In this document: positions 49,401 through 62,944 of the stretch, piece by piece
How positions within the stretch are numbered: position 1 is the first letter of the stretch
Layout: every line of letters starts with the position of its first letter
Assembly: GCA_036435485.1 (NCBI GenBank)
Contig: CM071597.1
Coordinates: forward strand, 168,374,147 to 168,438,146
Direction of reading: 5' to 3'
Source: Saposhnikovia divaricata
Lineage: Eukaryota > Streptophyta > Magnoliopsida > Apiales > Apiaceae
DNA length: 64,000 nucleotides
Notes under the pieces: model-generated
Told to the model about the DNA's origin: nothing
Database searches by the model: none
What the model saw: only the letters and a program-made list of their open reading frames with translations
Translations under genes and position numbers: made by a program

Positions 49401-50661
49401 TTGAATGAGTCAACATTGAGTATAGGTACTGTTGTAGAAGATTGTCTGAGCAGCACAGGGACGCTGTGTATTTTCCAAACTTATTAGGAAATGGGACATC
49501 ACCGGTTGGAAGTTAAAAAAAAAAATCGAGGATATACCCAAGATTGTGAATTGCACTAGGTATAGACACTATGAAATTGTAAGTGATGTCATTTTGGGTT
49601 GACTATTGCACCCACAACTTTTTGGAATTTAATGAATTGGCTGTGAGTTATCTGAGATAGTTTTCGCCCTATGTATATCGAAACATTGTATATATGAAGG
49701 AAAGGTGCGAAATCAAAAAGGATCAAACATGATCGACTTTCGGACCTATCAGATCTGAAAATATGTGTGCTTGTGTGTATATGAAGATTATGATTTGTGA
49801 TAAAAGGATTAAGAGTCCTCGAACCAGACAACATTCCCCGCAAACAAATCCCCCCAAGAGATTCGCCTTTCTTTCAGAAAGGAGAAGAGATGAGATAATA
49901 GAAAATGACTGAATGAACACATGAGGTAGATTGGCATTCTGTTAGATGATTAAAGAAGAGGTTGGAACACCGGGGGTGATAGTAGTTAACAATGAGATAG
50001 CGAGGCCAAAACAGTGATGGCCGACGAGCTCGTTGCTAGACATCAAGAGTTACTCGAATCGGTTGTTAAAATACTCGAACTAGTTTCAATACAGAGTACC
50101 CCGTCGACAATAGAGTTGACATTTATACAATGGAATTGGGAAATATCTAGAATTAATAGAGGATTCTGACAAGCAAGTTTTTGTTGATGTATTTCTGTGC
50201 AAACAAGATAGAGAATATAAGGTTCGAGATTTGTAATAAGAAAAGGTATCCTCGTGGAAGGAATTAACAAGATTAGAATGAAAGGAAGTTTAGCCCAAGA
50301 TTCATTGGGCCATCTGAGAGTTTAAACGCGTCAGGAAGGTGGCCTATGAGCCAGCCTCACCCAAACCGGTAAAATGGTCATAACATGGTTCATGCATATG
50401 TGCCTCATCAGTATACTATAGATGCCCGACATATGACAGAGTACGAGCAGATAGATATACATAACAGAATATTAACTACGAAGGACAACCTATGGAAATT
50501 ATGAATACAAAAGAGCAAGCGCTAAGAGATAAGGTTGTCAAGCTAGTGAGAGATTTGAAGAAAATCAAGAAGTGGAAGAATCCACCTGAGACATAGAAAG
50601 TGCAATGGGATAGAAGTAACCCCAGTTATTCCTAAACTGATTCCGAGGACGGAATCCTTTT
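44969..50661 (+). pseudogene. Decayed gypsy pol interior of element C
   Basis: No frame longer than about 100 codons survives. Recognisable scraps: the RNase H start at 46154-46225 (YDASHTGLGGVLMQHGRVIA), the RNase H end at about 48430-48507 (KANEVADSLSIKE), and the end of integrase at about 50487-50610 (EQALRDKVVKLVRDL), which matches element A's KEQVLRNKVINLVRVLW. The two RNase H scraps are 2.2 kb apart instead of about 0.3 kb, so unrelated sequence, including a TA microsatellite (46421-46486), has entered between them. Gag, protease and RT were not recognised. Confidence 0.75.
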
Positions 50662-50674
50662 AAGGAGGGGAGAC
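50662..50674 (+). other. Polypurine tract of element C
   Basis: AAGGAGGGGAGAC immediately precedes the 3' LTR. Element A has the same tract on the minus strand at 58639-58657, supporting common descent. Confidence 0.85.
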
Positions 50675-50901
50675 TGTAATAACCCGAATTTTGGGTAGAA
50701 TTAAAACTTTTCTTATTGTGGTTAAGGGCACTAATGAATGGTGGTTTCAAAGAACAATGATTGTAATGAATGGATATTGCTTTGGACAATGATCCTGATG
50801 CATTGGTATATTGTCAGAATAGAGTAATTCGATGGTTAAGGACCTAGATAAGAATAATCTACCATCCAGGAAGGAGCTAATGGATCCTTGAAGGGAAATG
50901 A

Positions 50902-51034
50902 GTACGTGCATTGTGTTTCCCATACGTGCATAGTGTTTTCCGTACGTGCATAGTGTTTCCCATACGTGCATAGTATTTCCCGTACGTGCATAGTGTTTCG
51001 TGTACGTGCATAGTGTTTTCTGTACGTGCATAGT
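50902..51034 (+). repeat. 20-bp tandem array with ACGTG cores (3' LTR)
   Basis: Seven units in phase with the array at 40438-40573; several units differ by single bases between the two LTRs. Confidence 0.85.
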
Positions 51035-53159
51035 AATTTGGTGGATGAATAGTGATTTTGTAAGTTGGAAAACTTTTCACGCCACCCTATGTACGGGACG
51101 TGATATGGATGTTTCGAAGTCATATTAGTAATACGTAGAGGAAATAAGTGAATGCAGAGACGATCGGAATTCAGAAATTCCAAATTCTTTTTCGGTATAA
51201 TATTTGACCGGACAGTGGATTAAATATTATTATAATCCAAGAATTGAGATATTAACTTTGAGGATTTGATATTTTGGGATGTTATTATATTTGATTTAAG
51301 AATGAAGGTAGGAAACCACTGAGGCAGTGAAACAAGCGTTCTAGAAACCGCTAAAACGTTATAACGAGATTAATCAATAAAGCGAACGAATCCTAGATTA
51401 CGGATTAAGTTCGTATCGAGATTAAATATCCTATATGATCATCAAGAGAATTATATCAAGTGGATTAAATTATTTAATCAAGGATTAAATCAAAACAATT
51501 TAGGAGTTAAGTGATTTAAATCACTTAAATCAAACAAGAAACAAAACAAATATCTATCAAAACTTATCCAAGACTCTTGGCTCTTACCCCAATGCTATCA
51601 ATCTCATCCTACCAGCTGATAATATCTAGTTATATGAGCAAAAAGTAGATGATCAAGTGGGAGAAAAGAGAGAAAAGCAAAAGAAAACATAGAACATACA
51701 AACTGTCCAGCAGAAACATAACACAAAGAAAAATTCATATCTCCACTTCTATCCATCCTTAAATCACCAAATTTTTATCATATCTTCTCCACTCCATGGG
51801 CAAGATTCGTTCCAAATTTCATGGAAATCCAAGTAGTATAGCCTAGTCAAATCCATGCTTAAAGTTGGAGGACCAATACTGTCCAGGTTCTGATCAGAAG
51901 AAAGATGGGGCTAAAAACCCTAGCTCCCATGGTTGGATTCTTGTGTTCTATAGCTCAAAAGAAATCCCTTGAAGAGTATAAGGTGTGGTAAAAATTTTAG
52001 AACCAAACTCTTAGTTTTTGATTTTATATGATTTTTACAAGATTGACGATGAATAGTGGATCTTAGAAACTAACTTTGTTTTCATGATTTCTTTGGATGA
52101 TCTAAGGTTTGATTAAGCTAGACAAGGACCATACCAAGCTTATTAAGGTTATATCATACTCCAAGGAAGGTAGATATCTTGAAACCCTAGCATTTGATTT
52201 GAGATTTATGAATGTTTTTGATGGATTTAGCTTGGTATGATTATAGTGATAATTATAAGCATGATTATGTAATTAGTTATATGATTTAAGATGCTAAGAT
52301 CAGTAGCTTCTGGACTTGTGAGATGATTATTATGTGTATAAGTTGTATTGATGCCCGGTGTGGCTTGGGTTGTTGATTGCGATTTTTGGAACGTTCGTAT
52401 TATAGCCGTTATAATGCCAAAATTTCGTTAATCATCGAAAACCATGCATCATAGTAGGTCTAATGGCTGAAACTGGACAAGTATCTAACATGCCCTTGTA
52501 GATCTTGAGTCGTAGATCATTTTGGAAAAAGAATCGAATCAAACAGACTTACGGTTTAGGATTTATGACCGATTTACTAAAAGTAGTTCGAATCCGTAAA
52601 CGAAAGTTCGTAACTGAAATTGAACCCTCGTAAAATATGTAAAGTCATGACGAATCTTGGTAAATAAATACTAGAGGTAAAAAGAAAGGTGTGAAAGAAA
52701 ACCGTATGTCAAAAGGATCGTTTTTCGATTTATTAAAAATATTCGAGTCGAGGTTAAACGCGAACGAACCCCTAAAAGACGACTCTATTATAACTTCGGT
52801 AAAACACTTAGAAAACGGGCGATAAAACTCGGAGTATAATATTGGTTCGTAACGATCGACTTTAGAACTTGTATGACTTAAGTATGTCCCAAGTGTAAGT
52901 ACAGTGACATGTCGTATTAACGAATGAATGTCGGGTCGGATCAGTGATAAAAGGAATCCACAAAAAGGGGTATAACGAGATAACTCGAGAACGTGTTTTG
53001 ATTTAAGTATAACTTAACTTTTAAGATGTTAAGTGATTAATCCCGAATGCCTTGGCTATTTATAGATCACCAAGCTGACCCGGGACCCGCTACCACCACC
53101 CATTACCGTACTCGACTACCAGGCAAGTTTCAATTCCCTTCTTTTAGGCTATTGTTGTG

Positions 53160-53277
<118 letters not shown>

Positions 53278-53497
53278 TTTGCTCAAATGAGAACCCCATC
53301 TTATTGTGAGAACTGAGATCTAATCTCAGCCCTACATTTTTTATACCTATATACACACGCACGTACACAAACAGACACCTCACGCCTGCCCCCCTCACCC
53401 CAAAATCATTTCCTTCAACAACTCCACTCCCTCTACCTCGTTCCCCCACCCACCACCGTCATCGCCGCCGCCCATTCTCACACATAAATACACGCAC

Positions 53498-53815
53498 GAA
53501 TTCTTCACAAGCAAGCAAAACTCGGACGATTTCTTCACAATCCGCGGCACTGATGACTCGTTCGAGTGGTACGCCGAGTGGACTCAACTCACTTCTCCTC
53601 TACTCACTCACCTCTCCAATTACCAATCCCAGTCAGCTCAGATTCTCGTTCCTGGTTGCGGTAACTCCAAACTCTCGGAACATTTGTATGATGCGGGGTT
53701 TAGGAGTATTACTAATGTCGATTTCTCCAAAGTTGTGATTTCGGATATGTTGAGGAGGAATGTGAGGGATAGGCCGGGGATGCGGTGGCGTGTTATGGAT
53801 ATGACTCAATTGCAG
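53498..53815 (+). pseudogene. Captured exon of a METTL13-like methyltransferase
   Basis: An open frame of about 106 codons reads NSDDFFTIRGTDDSFEWYAE, then ILVPGCGNSKLSEHLYDAGF, then NVDFSKVVISDMLRRN, ending MDMTQLQ at a CAG|GTCTAT donor-like site. This is the N-terminal part of the plant METTL13/EFM-like class I methyltransferase, including the SAM-binding VPGCGNS loop. The family methylates eEF1A in animals; the plant role is less clear. The start ATG and the rest of the Rossmann domain are missing, so it is not a working enzyme. The frame is intact, suggesting recent capture. Confidence 0.88.
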
Positions 53816-54079
53816 GTCTATTGATCACTCTTTCGTATTTGTTCGTAAATGTAAATTTGAAGTTGATTGAGCTATATTTATTTGTAATATTTCGATAGAC
53901 TAATTTAAATTGATTGAGCTGTGATTAATCTAGGAGATGTGAATATTGACTAGTGATAGTGTTGATTTTGATTTGACACAGTCGGACTATATTATGAAGT
54001 TGATTCAACTATATTTATCCGATATGCTTGTAATATTTGGAGAGACTAATGTAAGTTGATGTCCCAGTATTTGTCATGG

Positions 54080-54400
54080 CAGTGTGATGATGGTGGAGAC
54101 GTGCTGGTGAAGGTGGTGATAAGCGGTGGCGTGGCGGTGGTTTTATGATGATTTTCGGACTGTAATTGGTGATTTGTTGGTGGTGTAGTGATCTTGTTAA
54201 TGGCGGTTTTTCATTTTTTGGTGGTGATTTTTCGTTTTTCGGTGGTGATTTTTTATTTCCAGGTGGTCGGAGTGGTGATTTTTTGGTTTGGCGGTGGTGA
54301 TTTTATGTTTGCCGGTGGTGATTTTCTGGTGGTCGTCGGAGGTGGTGGTGGTTGCTGATGGTGGTTGCCGGTGGTGGTGGGTGGTTGAATTAGAATGAAA
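54080..54400 (+). repeat. GGTGGTGATTTT tandem region in element D
   Basis: Strongly strand-biased G/T sequence: repeated GGTGGTGATTTTT and GGTGGT units of variable length, about a dozen or more. The complementary frames (HHH- and PPP-rich) are by-products. Confidence 0.75.
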
Positions 54401-56694
54401 ATGATGAAATCCCAAAAATAAAATATTAAAATATAAAATGAATGGTAAGGGATTAATATAATGTATTTAAATGAGTGGTTAGGATTAGATCTCATATCTC
54501 ACCATAATTGTGGGTTCTCACCTGAGCAAGACCCTATATATATATATATGTTTTCTGTTATACATATGCCATAGCATGCATGCCTACTTTCAAGTTATAT
54601 CGTTATGCTTGTTCCCTGATTGTTTATCGGCTTATAAATTAGATAACTAACGTATCAATTATAAGCCGGTTATTGTAAGACCCTCATAGAAGGGCGTATA
54701 CATCTTATTCGTCAAATATAGACCGGGAGTCAATATTTCTTGATATATCGAGATTACCTCGGAGGAAAATGTTTAAGTAAATATTTTCCATTATTTGGGC
54801 GACGAATATTATTTGAATATTAGTTCGAGATTATTTATTTTACGATCCTTACTTCAAATAATTATTTGAACGTAACCATTCGACGAATAATATTTTTCAA
54901 TATTCATTCAAAGTCGAATAGAATATCGATTATTATTCCGAATATTCTTCTAAAGATTGGAGTACTAAATGAATATTATTTGAATATCCTTTTAGACTAT
55001 TATTTTATTAAATGAATATTACTTTTGAATATTCATTTAAGATATTAATTACTTGATGAATATTATTCTAATATTCATCTGAAGCTTGATTTATTTATCG
55101 AATATCATCTCGAATATTCCTTTAAAGTTTGGATTACTAAATGAATATTTCTTGATATTCATTTAGAATATTATTCATTAAATGAATATTACTTTTTGAA
55201 TATTCATTTAAATTCCTTATTAATTAATGAATATTATTTTGAATATTCATTTAAATATTTATTTATTCAATAAATATTCTCTTGATGTTTCTTCAAGGAT
55301 TATTTGGAGAAATACTCTGATTAATGATATTCTTTCATATTCCTAAATATTCTTTAAATATTTTAATTCAATAAATATTCTCCTGAATATTTATTCCATA
55401 CTTAGAATAACCTCAATAAGGTTTATCTTCTTCGATTATTACGGAAAATATCTCGGAGTCATATTATTAATAATCTTATATCAAGAAAGGTTCTCAGACA
55501 TCATTCTTCTTGAGTCTATCTCCCTAAAAATAAGGGAACCTTACTTGGAAAATGTTATTTATCCTGTCGACTTCCCGGTCATAAAGTATTCTCTTCACTC
55601 GCAACTCGGGTGCTATGGACTTATTAAGTCGTTGTTTACCTTCTCATCTTTCGAGGGGTAAGATTGTTGGAACAAGTTGATATTCGTTACCAAGCAATAG
55701 CTTGGAAGTTATTGGTGAATTTTCCTTTCCAACTAGGTACGACTACTTTGTAGAGTCTTATCAACAAGTATTATACTTGGGGAAAGGGGGACGAACGTTA
55801 CATTCAGAATCATGAATTCTATTTGAACTAGGAGTCGTGTAAGAGGCCGAGTAGCGCCGGTCCATCCCCTTTGGCCCAACCGTTGGCCGGGGAGAGCTAG
55901 TAAGGCAGTATACAAGTAAAGCCGTCAGTTCTTCCTTCTACCGGTAGTAAATCTAATTTGAGCTTTACGATCTCGACTGATCATCAAGATTGGAACAGCG
56001 GGCGCGGTGAATACTCTATCATTGGTTCATCATCCAAACTTAATTATTTCCTGCAACATGATTACTGTTGGCAGAGCTGGAAAAGTGTTCATAACTGGAA
56101 TTGCAATCTTTTCATGCAAGTTCCTCTTTTTAATGAAATGAGAATATCTCGCTTACTTTTGATGTAGCAGATATTTCTACAAACAAATACTTTAAGTTAC
56201 CTTGTAACTTCATCGTTCATATTATACTAGCATCATTTCCGTAAATGCATGGCATATGGTTTGAAAGACACTTTTGAACTGTTATATATTATCGTTCAGT
56301 TATATATTATTGTTGGTGGGCTATTGCTCACCCTTGCTTTTTATTATATCACAAGAACAGCTAGACCAGATGACTCGCACAAGGCGCACTCGACGCGGGT
56401 GAGGACGATGAGACTACCAGAGCTGAAGAAGAAGCTATTGGTAGGATATATTTATTCTTTCAGTACCAAGTATATGGTCTAGTATGACTTATGTAAATGG
56501 ATGGCAAAGAGTATGTATTTATATGAAATTCTTTTGGATTGTAAGAACTCATAATGTGATTAATAAAATTTGATTGTTACTCTGATTTCATCTCTGGGAC
56601 TATAACGGGTGTGTTTTACATTGTTGTGTTGGGTCATAGAGATGCAAATTATTTTATGTTAAGGAAAGTTCAAGTGTTGTGGAGAGAATTGGAA

Positions 56695-58638
56695 CAAGGT
56701 TATCCCTCAAGTTTTAGCGCTCGTTTTCTAGGTGATTTACCAAAGTTATAACCAAGTGTACTTTTAGGGGTTCGTTCGCGTTTAACCTTGATTCAAACAT
56801 TTTTATAAAATTTAAAAACGATCCATTTGACACGAGGTTTTCTCCTACACCTTCCTTATAACCCCTAATATTTAATTACCATGATTCGTCAATAACTTAC
56901 ATATTTTACCGAGATTCAATTTTAGTAACGAACTCATACTTACGGTTTCGAACGACCTTTAGTAAATCGGTCATAATTCCTAAACCGTAAGTCCGTTTGT
57001 TTCAATTCTTTTGCCAAAAACGATCTATGACTCGAGATCTACAAGGACATGTCATAATATTACCAAGGTCAGGAACTAATATCAACTGTTATGCTCAGTC
57101 TCTAAGTGTTAACAAAAATTCGGCATTACGACGGCTATAAATCGAACGTTCTAAAAATCGTAACATCACAACCAAGCCACACCGGGCATCCATACAACTT
57201 ATACACATGTTATTCATCCCCAACTATCCAAAATCATCTACTTTACCAACATGATCATCACATCTTTTAAATCAATTAATCACTACATAATCATGTTTAT
57301 AATCATACTAACATCCTAACCATGCTAAAAACCATTAAGACCATCAATAAACTTAAAGTAAGAGCTAGGGTTTTGATGAGATATACCTTACTTAGAGTAT
57401 GTTCTAGCCTTGCTAAGCCTTGAATGATCCTTGAGAGTGTTTAAGTTTGCTTAGATCAACCAAGAAATCAAGAAAAACAAGGATTAGTTTATGAAAACAC
57501 TATTCATCATCACCTTTGATGATTTTTTTGAAAATGGTAAAAGATGAATTCGAAGCTAAGATTTCTAGGAGATCTAAGCTATGATATGTAGTTCTTACCA
57601 TAAAAATTTGGAGTTCAAAAAATGGTGGGAACCCCTTGATTCTTGCTCTTGGCCGAGAGTTACAAGGAAGAGAAAGGTGGAGTGTTTTTGGCTTGCTTGT
57701 CTTAGTTGAAATGAGTTATTAGATGATACCTTTAGATAATATCTAGCTTAAATTGATTACATCACATTCCACTAACTTAATCTTGATGCTACATCTTGTG
57801 ACAAGTGTTGGCCTCTTATTAAGCATACCATTTTTGCAAAAGTGCAATTACACCATTTAGCTTATAGTTGACTTACATGTAACATACTTTGGTTTCTCTT
57901 CCTACATCCACTTGCACATGCATGAATCTTGCTTCCCTGCTTGTTTCTTTGTCCGGTTATTGCTCAATTTGATTGATCGTTCGAAGGAATATCTCAAAGA
58001 TTTCTAGTTAGGGTTTTACCGAAAACCGTCTTAACATATATACTATCATTCTCCATTCTCTTTAATAATTCTTGAACCTATATTCCATAAATCCCTTCAG
58101 TAATTCCTTAAGTCTTTCAGTGTCCAGGGAAATCTCGGAGAAAATAAAAGTGCTATTTTTCAGATTCCGATATCTTTTACATACACTCTTTTTCCCCTTG
58201 GATTATTAATACGAACTCAGAAATCCGTTCCGGGTACTTTTATATAGTGTTGTCTAATAATATTCCTATTTCCACCAAAATCACTATTCATCCCTTTTTC
58301 TTTACTTATTCTTTTAGGGTTATATAGATGTCCCGGTTCTCTTTCAATCGTTCCTTAACCCTTTTACGGAACCATTGGACTGATAACAGATATCGATTTG
58401 GATGACATAAGAATAACCTTCCCCCTTGGAATTATCAAATCTTAATTTCCTAGGAGATAGATAATTCTTATCTAGATTGTCAACCAATAGCATTCTTCAT
58501 GACATATAAATATTTGAATCCAAATCCATTCCATACATTCATTAGAACAATCGTTACATCGTAGTCGCAACCACTATTCACTATTACATCCATACATAAT
58601 AAAAAGTTTTAATTCTATCCAAAATCTGGGTTCTTACA
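56695..58638 (-). mobile_element. Element A 3' LTR, proximal part
   Basis: On the minus strand it starts TGTAAGAACCCAGATTTTGG at 58638, right after the polypurine tract, and runs to 56695, where element C interrupts it; it continues at 40209. It is diverged from but alignable to C's LTR (for example GTTCGCGTTTAACC and CACACCGGGCAT blocks in reverse). Confidence 0.85.
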
Positions 58639-58657
58639 GTCTCCCCTCCTTAAAAGG
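58639..58657 (-). other. Polypurine tract of element A
   Basis: Minus-strand CCTTTTAAGGAGGGGAGAC lies between the integrase stop and the LTR start. Confidence 0.85.
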
Positions 58658-58671
58658 ATTCCGTCCCGGAA

Positions 58672-59607
58672 TCAGTTTGAAAACAAATGGGGGTACTTTT
58701 CCATCATTGCGCTTTCTAGCTCCCATGTTGATTCTTCCACATTATGATTTTGCCACAAGACTCTAACTAGATTGATGACCTTGTTCCGGAGCACTTGTTC
58801 TTTCCGGTCTATGATTTCCACCGGTTGCTCTACATAGGTCAAGTCTGGTTGCATGTCCACTTGCTCATATTCTACAATATGCATGGCATCCGGATTATAT
58901 TTCCTCAGCATCGAAACATGGAACACATTATGCACTTGCTGCAGATTTGGGGGTAAGGCTAGTTCGTAAGCTAGTTCCCCAATACGTCTTAAGATCTCAA
59001 ACGGTCCAATATATCTGGGACTCAGCTTTCCTTTCTTTCCAAACCTCATTAAACCTTTCCAAGGAGATACTTTCAAAAACACTAGGTCTCCAACTTCATA
59101 CTCCTTGCCTTTCCGAGATAAGTCGGCATATCTCTTTTGTCGATCTTGGGCTGCTACCAGTCGCCCTCTGATTAGATCTACTGCATCTTTAGTCCGTTGG
59201 ACCACTTCGGGTCCGAGCATCTTTCGTTCTCCAACTTCATCCCAATACAAGGGAGATCGGCATTTCCTTCCATAAAGGGCCTCGTAAGGTGGCATTCCTA
59301 TGCTTGCATGGAAACTATTGTTGTAAGAGAACTCAATCAATGGCAAGTGATCATCCCAGTTTCCTTTAAAGTCTATAGCACAGACTCTCAACATATCCTC
59401 TAGCATTTGGATGGTCCTTTCACTTTGCCCATCTGTCTGGGGGTGGTATGCTGTGCTCATGTTTAGTCTGGTCCCTACACATTCTTGAAAGCTTCTCCAA
59501 AATCTAGAGTTAAACCTAGGATCTCGATCGGATACGATTGTGACTGGGACTCCATGTCGCGCCACTATCTCTTTTAATTAGATATCCACTAGTCTGTCGA
59601 TCGTGTA
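58672..59607 (-). pseudogene. Element A integrase, C-terminal part (Tekay/Del-like chromovirus)
   Basis: The frame reads from 59565 to TGA-side stop at 58672, with one in-frame TAA about 30 bp upstream, in LVDI-stop-LKEIVARHG. Visible: the second catalytic Asp in IVSDRDPRF, the catalytic Glu in TDGQSERTIQMLEDML, the GPY/F module (LSPRYIGPFEILRRIGELAY), VFHVSMLRKY, and a chromodomain-like end (VEIIDRKEQVLRNK, then EESTWELE). Together with the piece at 63692-64000 it forms one integrase, split by solo LTR B. Its end aligns with the scrap in element C near 50.5 kb. Confidence 0.92.
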
Positions 59608-62600
59608 TGTAACGCCCCCAAATCCGGGGTCAGTAGATTTGGGCGTCACGCTAACAAACTCAATAATTCTAACAAAAAAAATTGGCCATGATGTATTCGT
59701 AAATACAACATAAACCTGCTGAATACTAAACTAAAAATCTGAAATCAAAATAAAACTGAAATAAAAATAAAAATTCAATCAAAAGCTCTTTGACCCCAAC
59801 TCCCAACTAAGGATCTTAGGTTACAGTTCTAGAAACAAGAAAACCCAAAACCAACTTAAATACAACTCTATATACAAAACTTTATACAGACTTAAATCAC
59901 TGGTATAACTTCGAATAGAAGTATACCAGGCCAACTAATCAAATACATAATATAATTACTAAAACTATATATACATACAACAAATCAAACTTTAAATCTA
60001 AATACCCTGATCCACGTCAGCTTCACAACAGCTTCCTACTTCTTCTTTCCACTTTCTGAACTGCACAAGCTAAGCCTCGCCAACTAGTTTTACTGAAAAG
60101 TTAGATTTTAAAAACAACAAGTGTGAGCCAAAGAATGCTCAGCAAGTTATATACAGAACTGAACTGGATGAAATAAGAATGCAATAATTGCGATTCAAGA
60201 AATAGGAACAATAAATATGAGCGAAGGAATGCTCACCACTTTACAATCACTAGTATAATTGAAATCTGGATTCTTAACTTTAACAGAAGATTAATATCAT
60301 TCAAAACATTTATAATTCGAAATCAGAATTTAAAAACTGAGAAGGTTTGTAATACTAGATTCAATACTTTTAATACTTGCAAAATACTTTGACTATTGTT
60401 TTAACAAAATCTCCAAGATATTCTCAGTTACTCAAATTTCATTCATGTCACCAAGCGTTTGCATACCTAGCTGCCTAACCGGCCTGACAATCATGAGTTT
60501 GAATAAATAAGAAGATCTCAATTCATTCTCGGTTTTCACTATCACTGCGCAACAAATGCCACAGCGACCATAATAACCGTTAATTAGTTATCACATTTCA
60601 AATCACTAATATAAATAACTTTCCATTTTTATACTAACAGTATTTATTAACTCAAATCATAACTTTTAACTCAAATCATAACTTTATATCCAACATACTT
60701 GGAAATGAAAATGTACTTTAACTTAAACATTCTATCATAAGAATATACTTGCATAAAAACAACATTTAATAGAATTGGAGTTTTCATCATACTCTGGACA
60801 TTACGGGTGATCAGCCACGTAAAGTCCAGCTAAAAACAATACTCTGGGATCCCTCACTAGGCACTTATTGACATTGGCCTACTACTCTGACCATGAAGAT
60901 GGTCCACATTTTTATAAAATTCTTCCAATTCCATTAAACTACTTTACTATCAATTAATCTCAGGGAAACCATATACATTAAGAACATTATACTAAAACAA
61001 GGAATAAGAATGCAATACCAGCAAAAACTTTAACAGAATATTACTGACAATACTTAAGAAAGAATAATACTGGCAATAAAACTGAAATTCTACTTTCCAC
61101 ATGATATATGAATAAAATATATCCTTATCAATAATTTGAAGGAGAGGATACTAGCAATAAGGATTTGAAGGGAATACTTATATTGAATAGAAACATATTT
61201 ATCTCGCTTGAACGATAAGCGAGGGTTAGTACACTTGCCTCGATTCCAATGCGTCGATTCGCTACTTACTATACTTCGGTCTTTACTCGTCATGCATTCA
61301 TTGTCCTTCAATCGTCTCGTCAACACGCTCGCTGGGTCCATATCGAATCCCTAATTATACTCGAAATAATAGTAAGGTACTATTTAGTACATAAACAACC
61401 CAATTGATAACTAATTACTTACAACTCGCAAAGAAATACATACATAAATATATACCCACACCTCACTAATCAATACATATGTACTTAAACACTCATACAC
61501 ATACATGCCTTTAAATCCTTAAATCAAATAATTTAGATAACTTTAAATACAGGGGATTTTTAGAAAATTTCGGCATGAAGTATTTGTTTATCGGACTATG
61601 GGCACAGCCCCCCCAAATACAATTCAACCCTGTTTTTGCAGAAATAAAGCTGCCTCAACTTGCAGCAAAGTAAACAAGTAATGAAAGTACCCGCCCAGAC
61701 ATGCGGCAACTAGCACATAAGAAATTTATACTACACTACTACTTACGCTACACCAATGATCGTATTTCTCACGCATTTTAATGATACACGTGACAATCAA
61801 TCATTGATGTTTGTAAGCCCTAGGGAACAACCCTTAGCACTAACTATTACTTACGCTATATCGATGATCACACCACTCAAGTATATTAATTATACTCGTG
61901 ATAGTTAATCAGGGATATTCGTAAGCCCGAGGAACTAGTTGAAGAGAATTACACAAGTCGTTAAATATTGACATTTAAGACTCGTGATCTCATTACAACT
62001 CCTCGCAGATAAACATATAAAGAAAATTAAATAACAGTTTAACTTTACTATAGATTACATTTGAAAACTATACAGTCATGAGATATATAGTTTCATACTA
62101 CGGACATATATCACAATCCAATCAAAATATACATGTAACTTCTTTTATCCTAAAACCCATATCCACAAATAGTGATTTAACAAGTATAATTGTCAGTCCA
62201 AATTCAACACACAATTTACTAATCATATAACATATCTGATAATCACTAACAATTATCAAGGTAAATTAGTAACCACTTACTCAACAATACCAAGTACTTG
62301 ACAATTACGAATTTCGACAATTACTCAAACTCGACTTATAGTATTTAGCACATAAACATTCATCACTTAGTAAATATACTTTCCGAATTAATTAACTGAA
62401 ATTAAAACAATAATCTCGAAATTAAATCTAATTTAATTACCACCATAATATCAAAATTAAATCTACTTTAATCACAACAATTAGCATAATTTACTCTAAT
62501 ATGCAAATTAACAATTTACATCGAACAAATTGCCATAAATAAATAAATAATAAGATAACGAAAAATTATACCTTTTCCGAATTCATCAATTACTTTCCAA

Positions 62601-62608
62601 AAATCCCA

Positions 62609-62612
<4 letters not shown>

Positions 62613-62682
<70 letters not shown>
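62613..62682. repeat. (CT)n microsatellite
   Basis: About 70 bp of CT repeats after a C-run, inside solo LTR B. Confidence 0.95.
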
Positions 62683-62683
<1 letters not shown>

Positions 62684-62868
62684 ACTGCTGCTGTAGTACT
62701 CACCACCACCACCGCGGCACAGTCCCGCCACCAGGTCCTCTCCGGCAACCTCTCCTGCAACCGCATATCCACCTGCATCAATCACTGGACCAACCCAGCA
62801 GTAAACCCCCAAATTTCAGCACCTTAATTCATCCTAACACACCCATCGCAGTTTCATACACCCACACA

Positions 62869-62871
<3 letters not shown>

Positions 62872-62938
<67 letters not shown>
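62872..62938. repeat. (TA)n microsatellite
   Basis: About 67 bp of TA repeats inside solo LTR B, about 190 bp from the CT run. Confidence 0.95.

Positions 62939-62944
<6 letters not shown>

Noticed and set aside
54197..54495. His- and Pro/Thr-rich minus-strand frames
   Set aside because: Readings of the complement of GGTGG tandem repeats in element D.
62590..62781. Arg-Glu repeat frame
   Set aside because: Translation of the (CT)n microsatellite.
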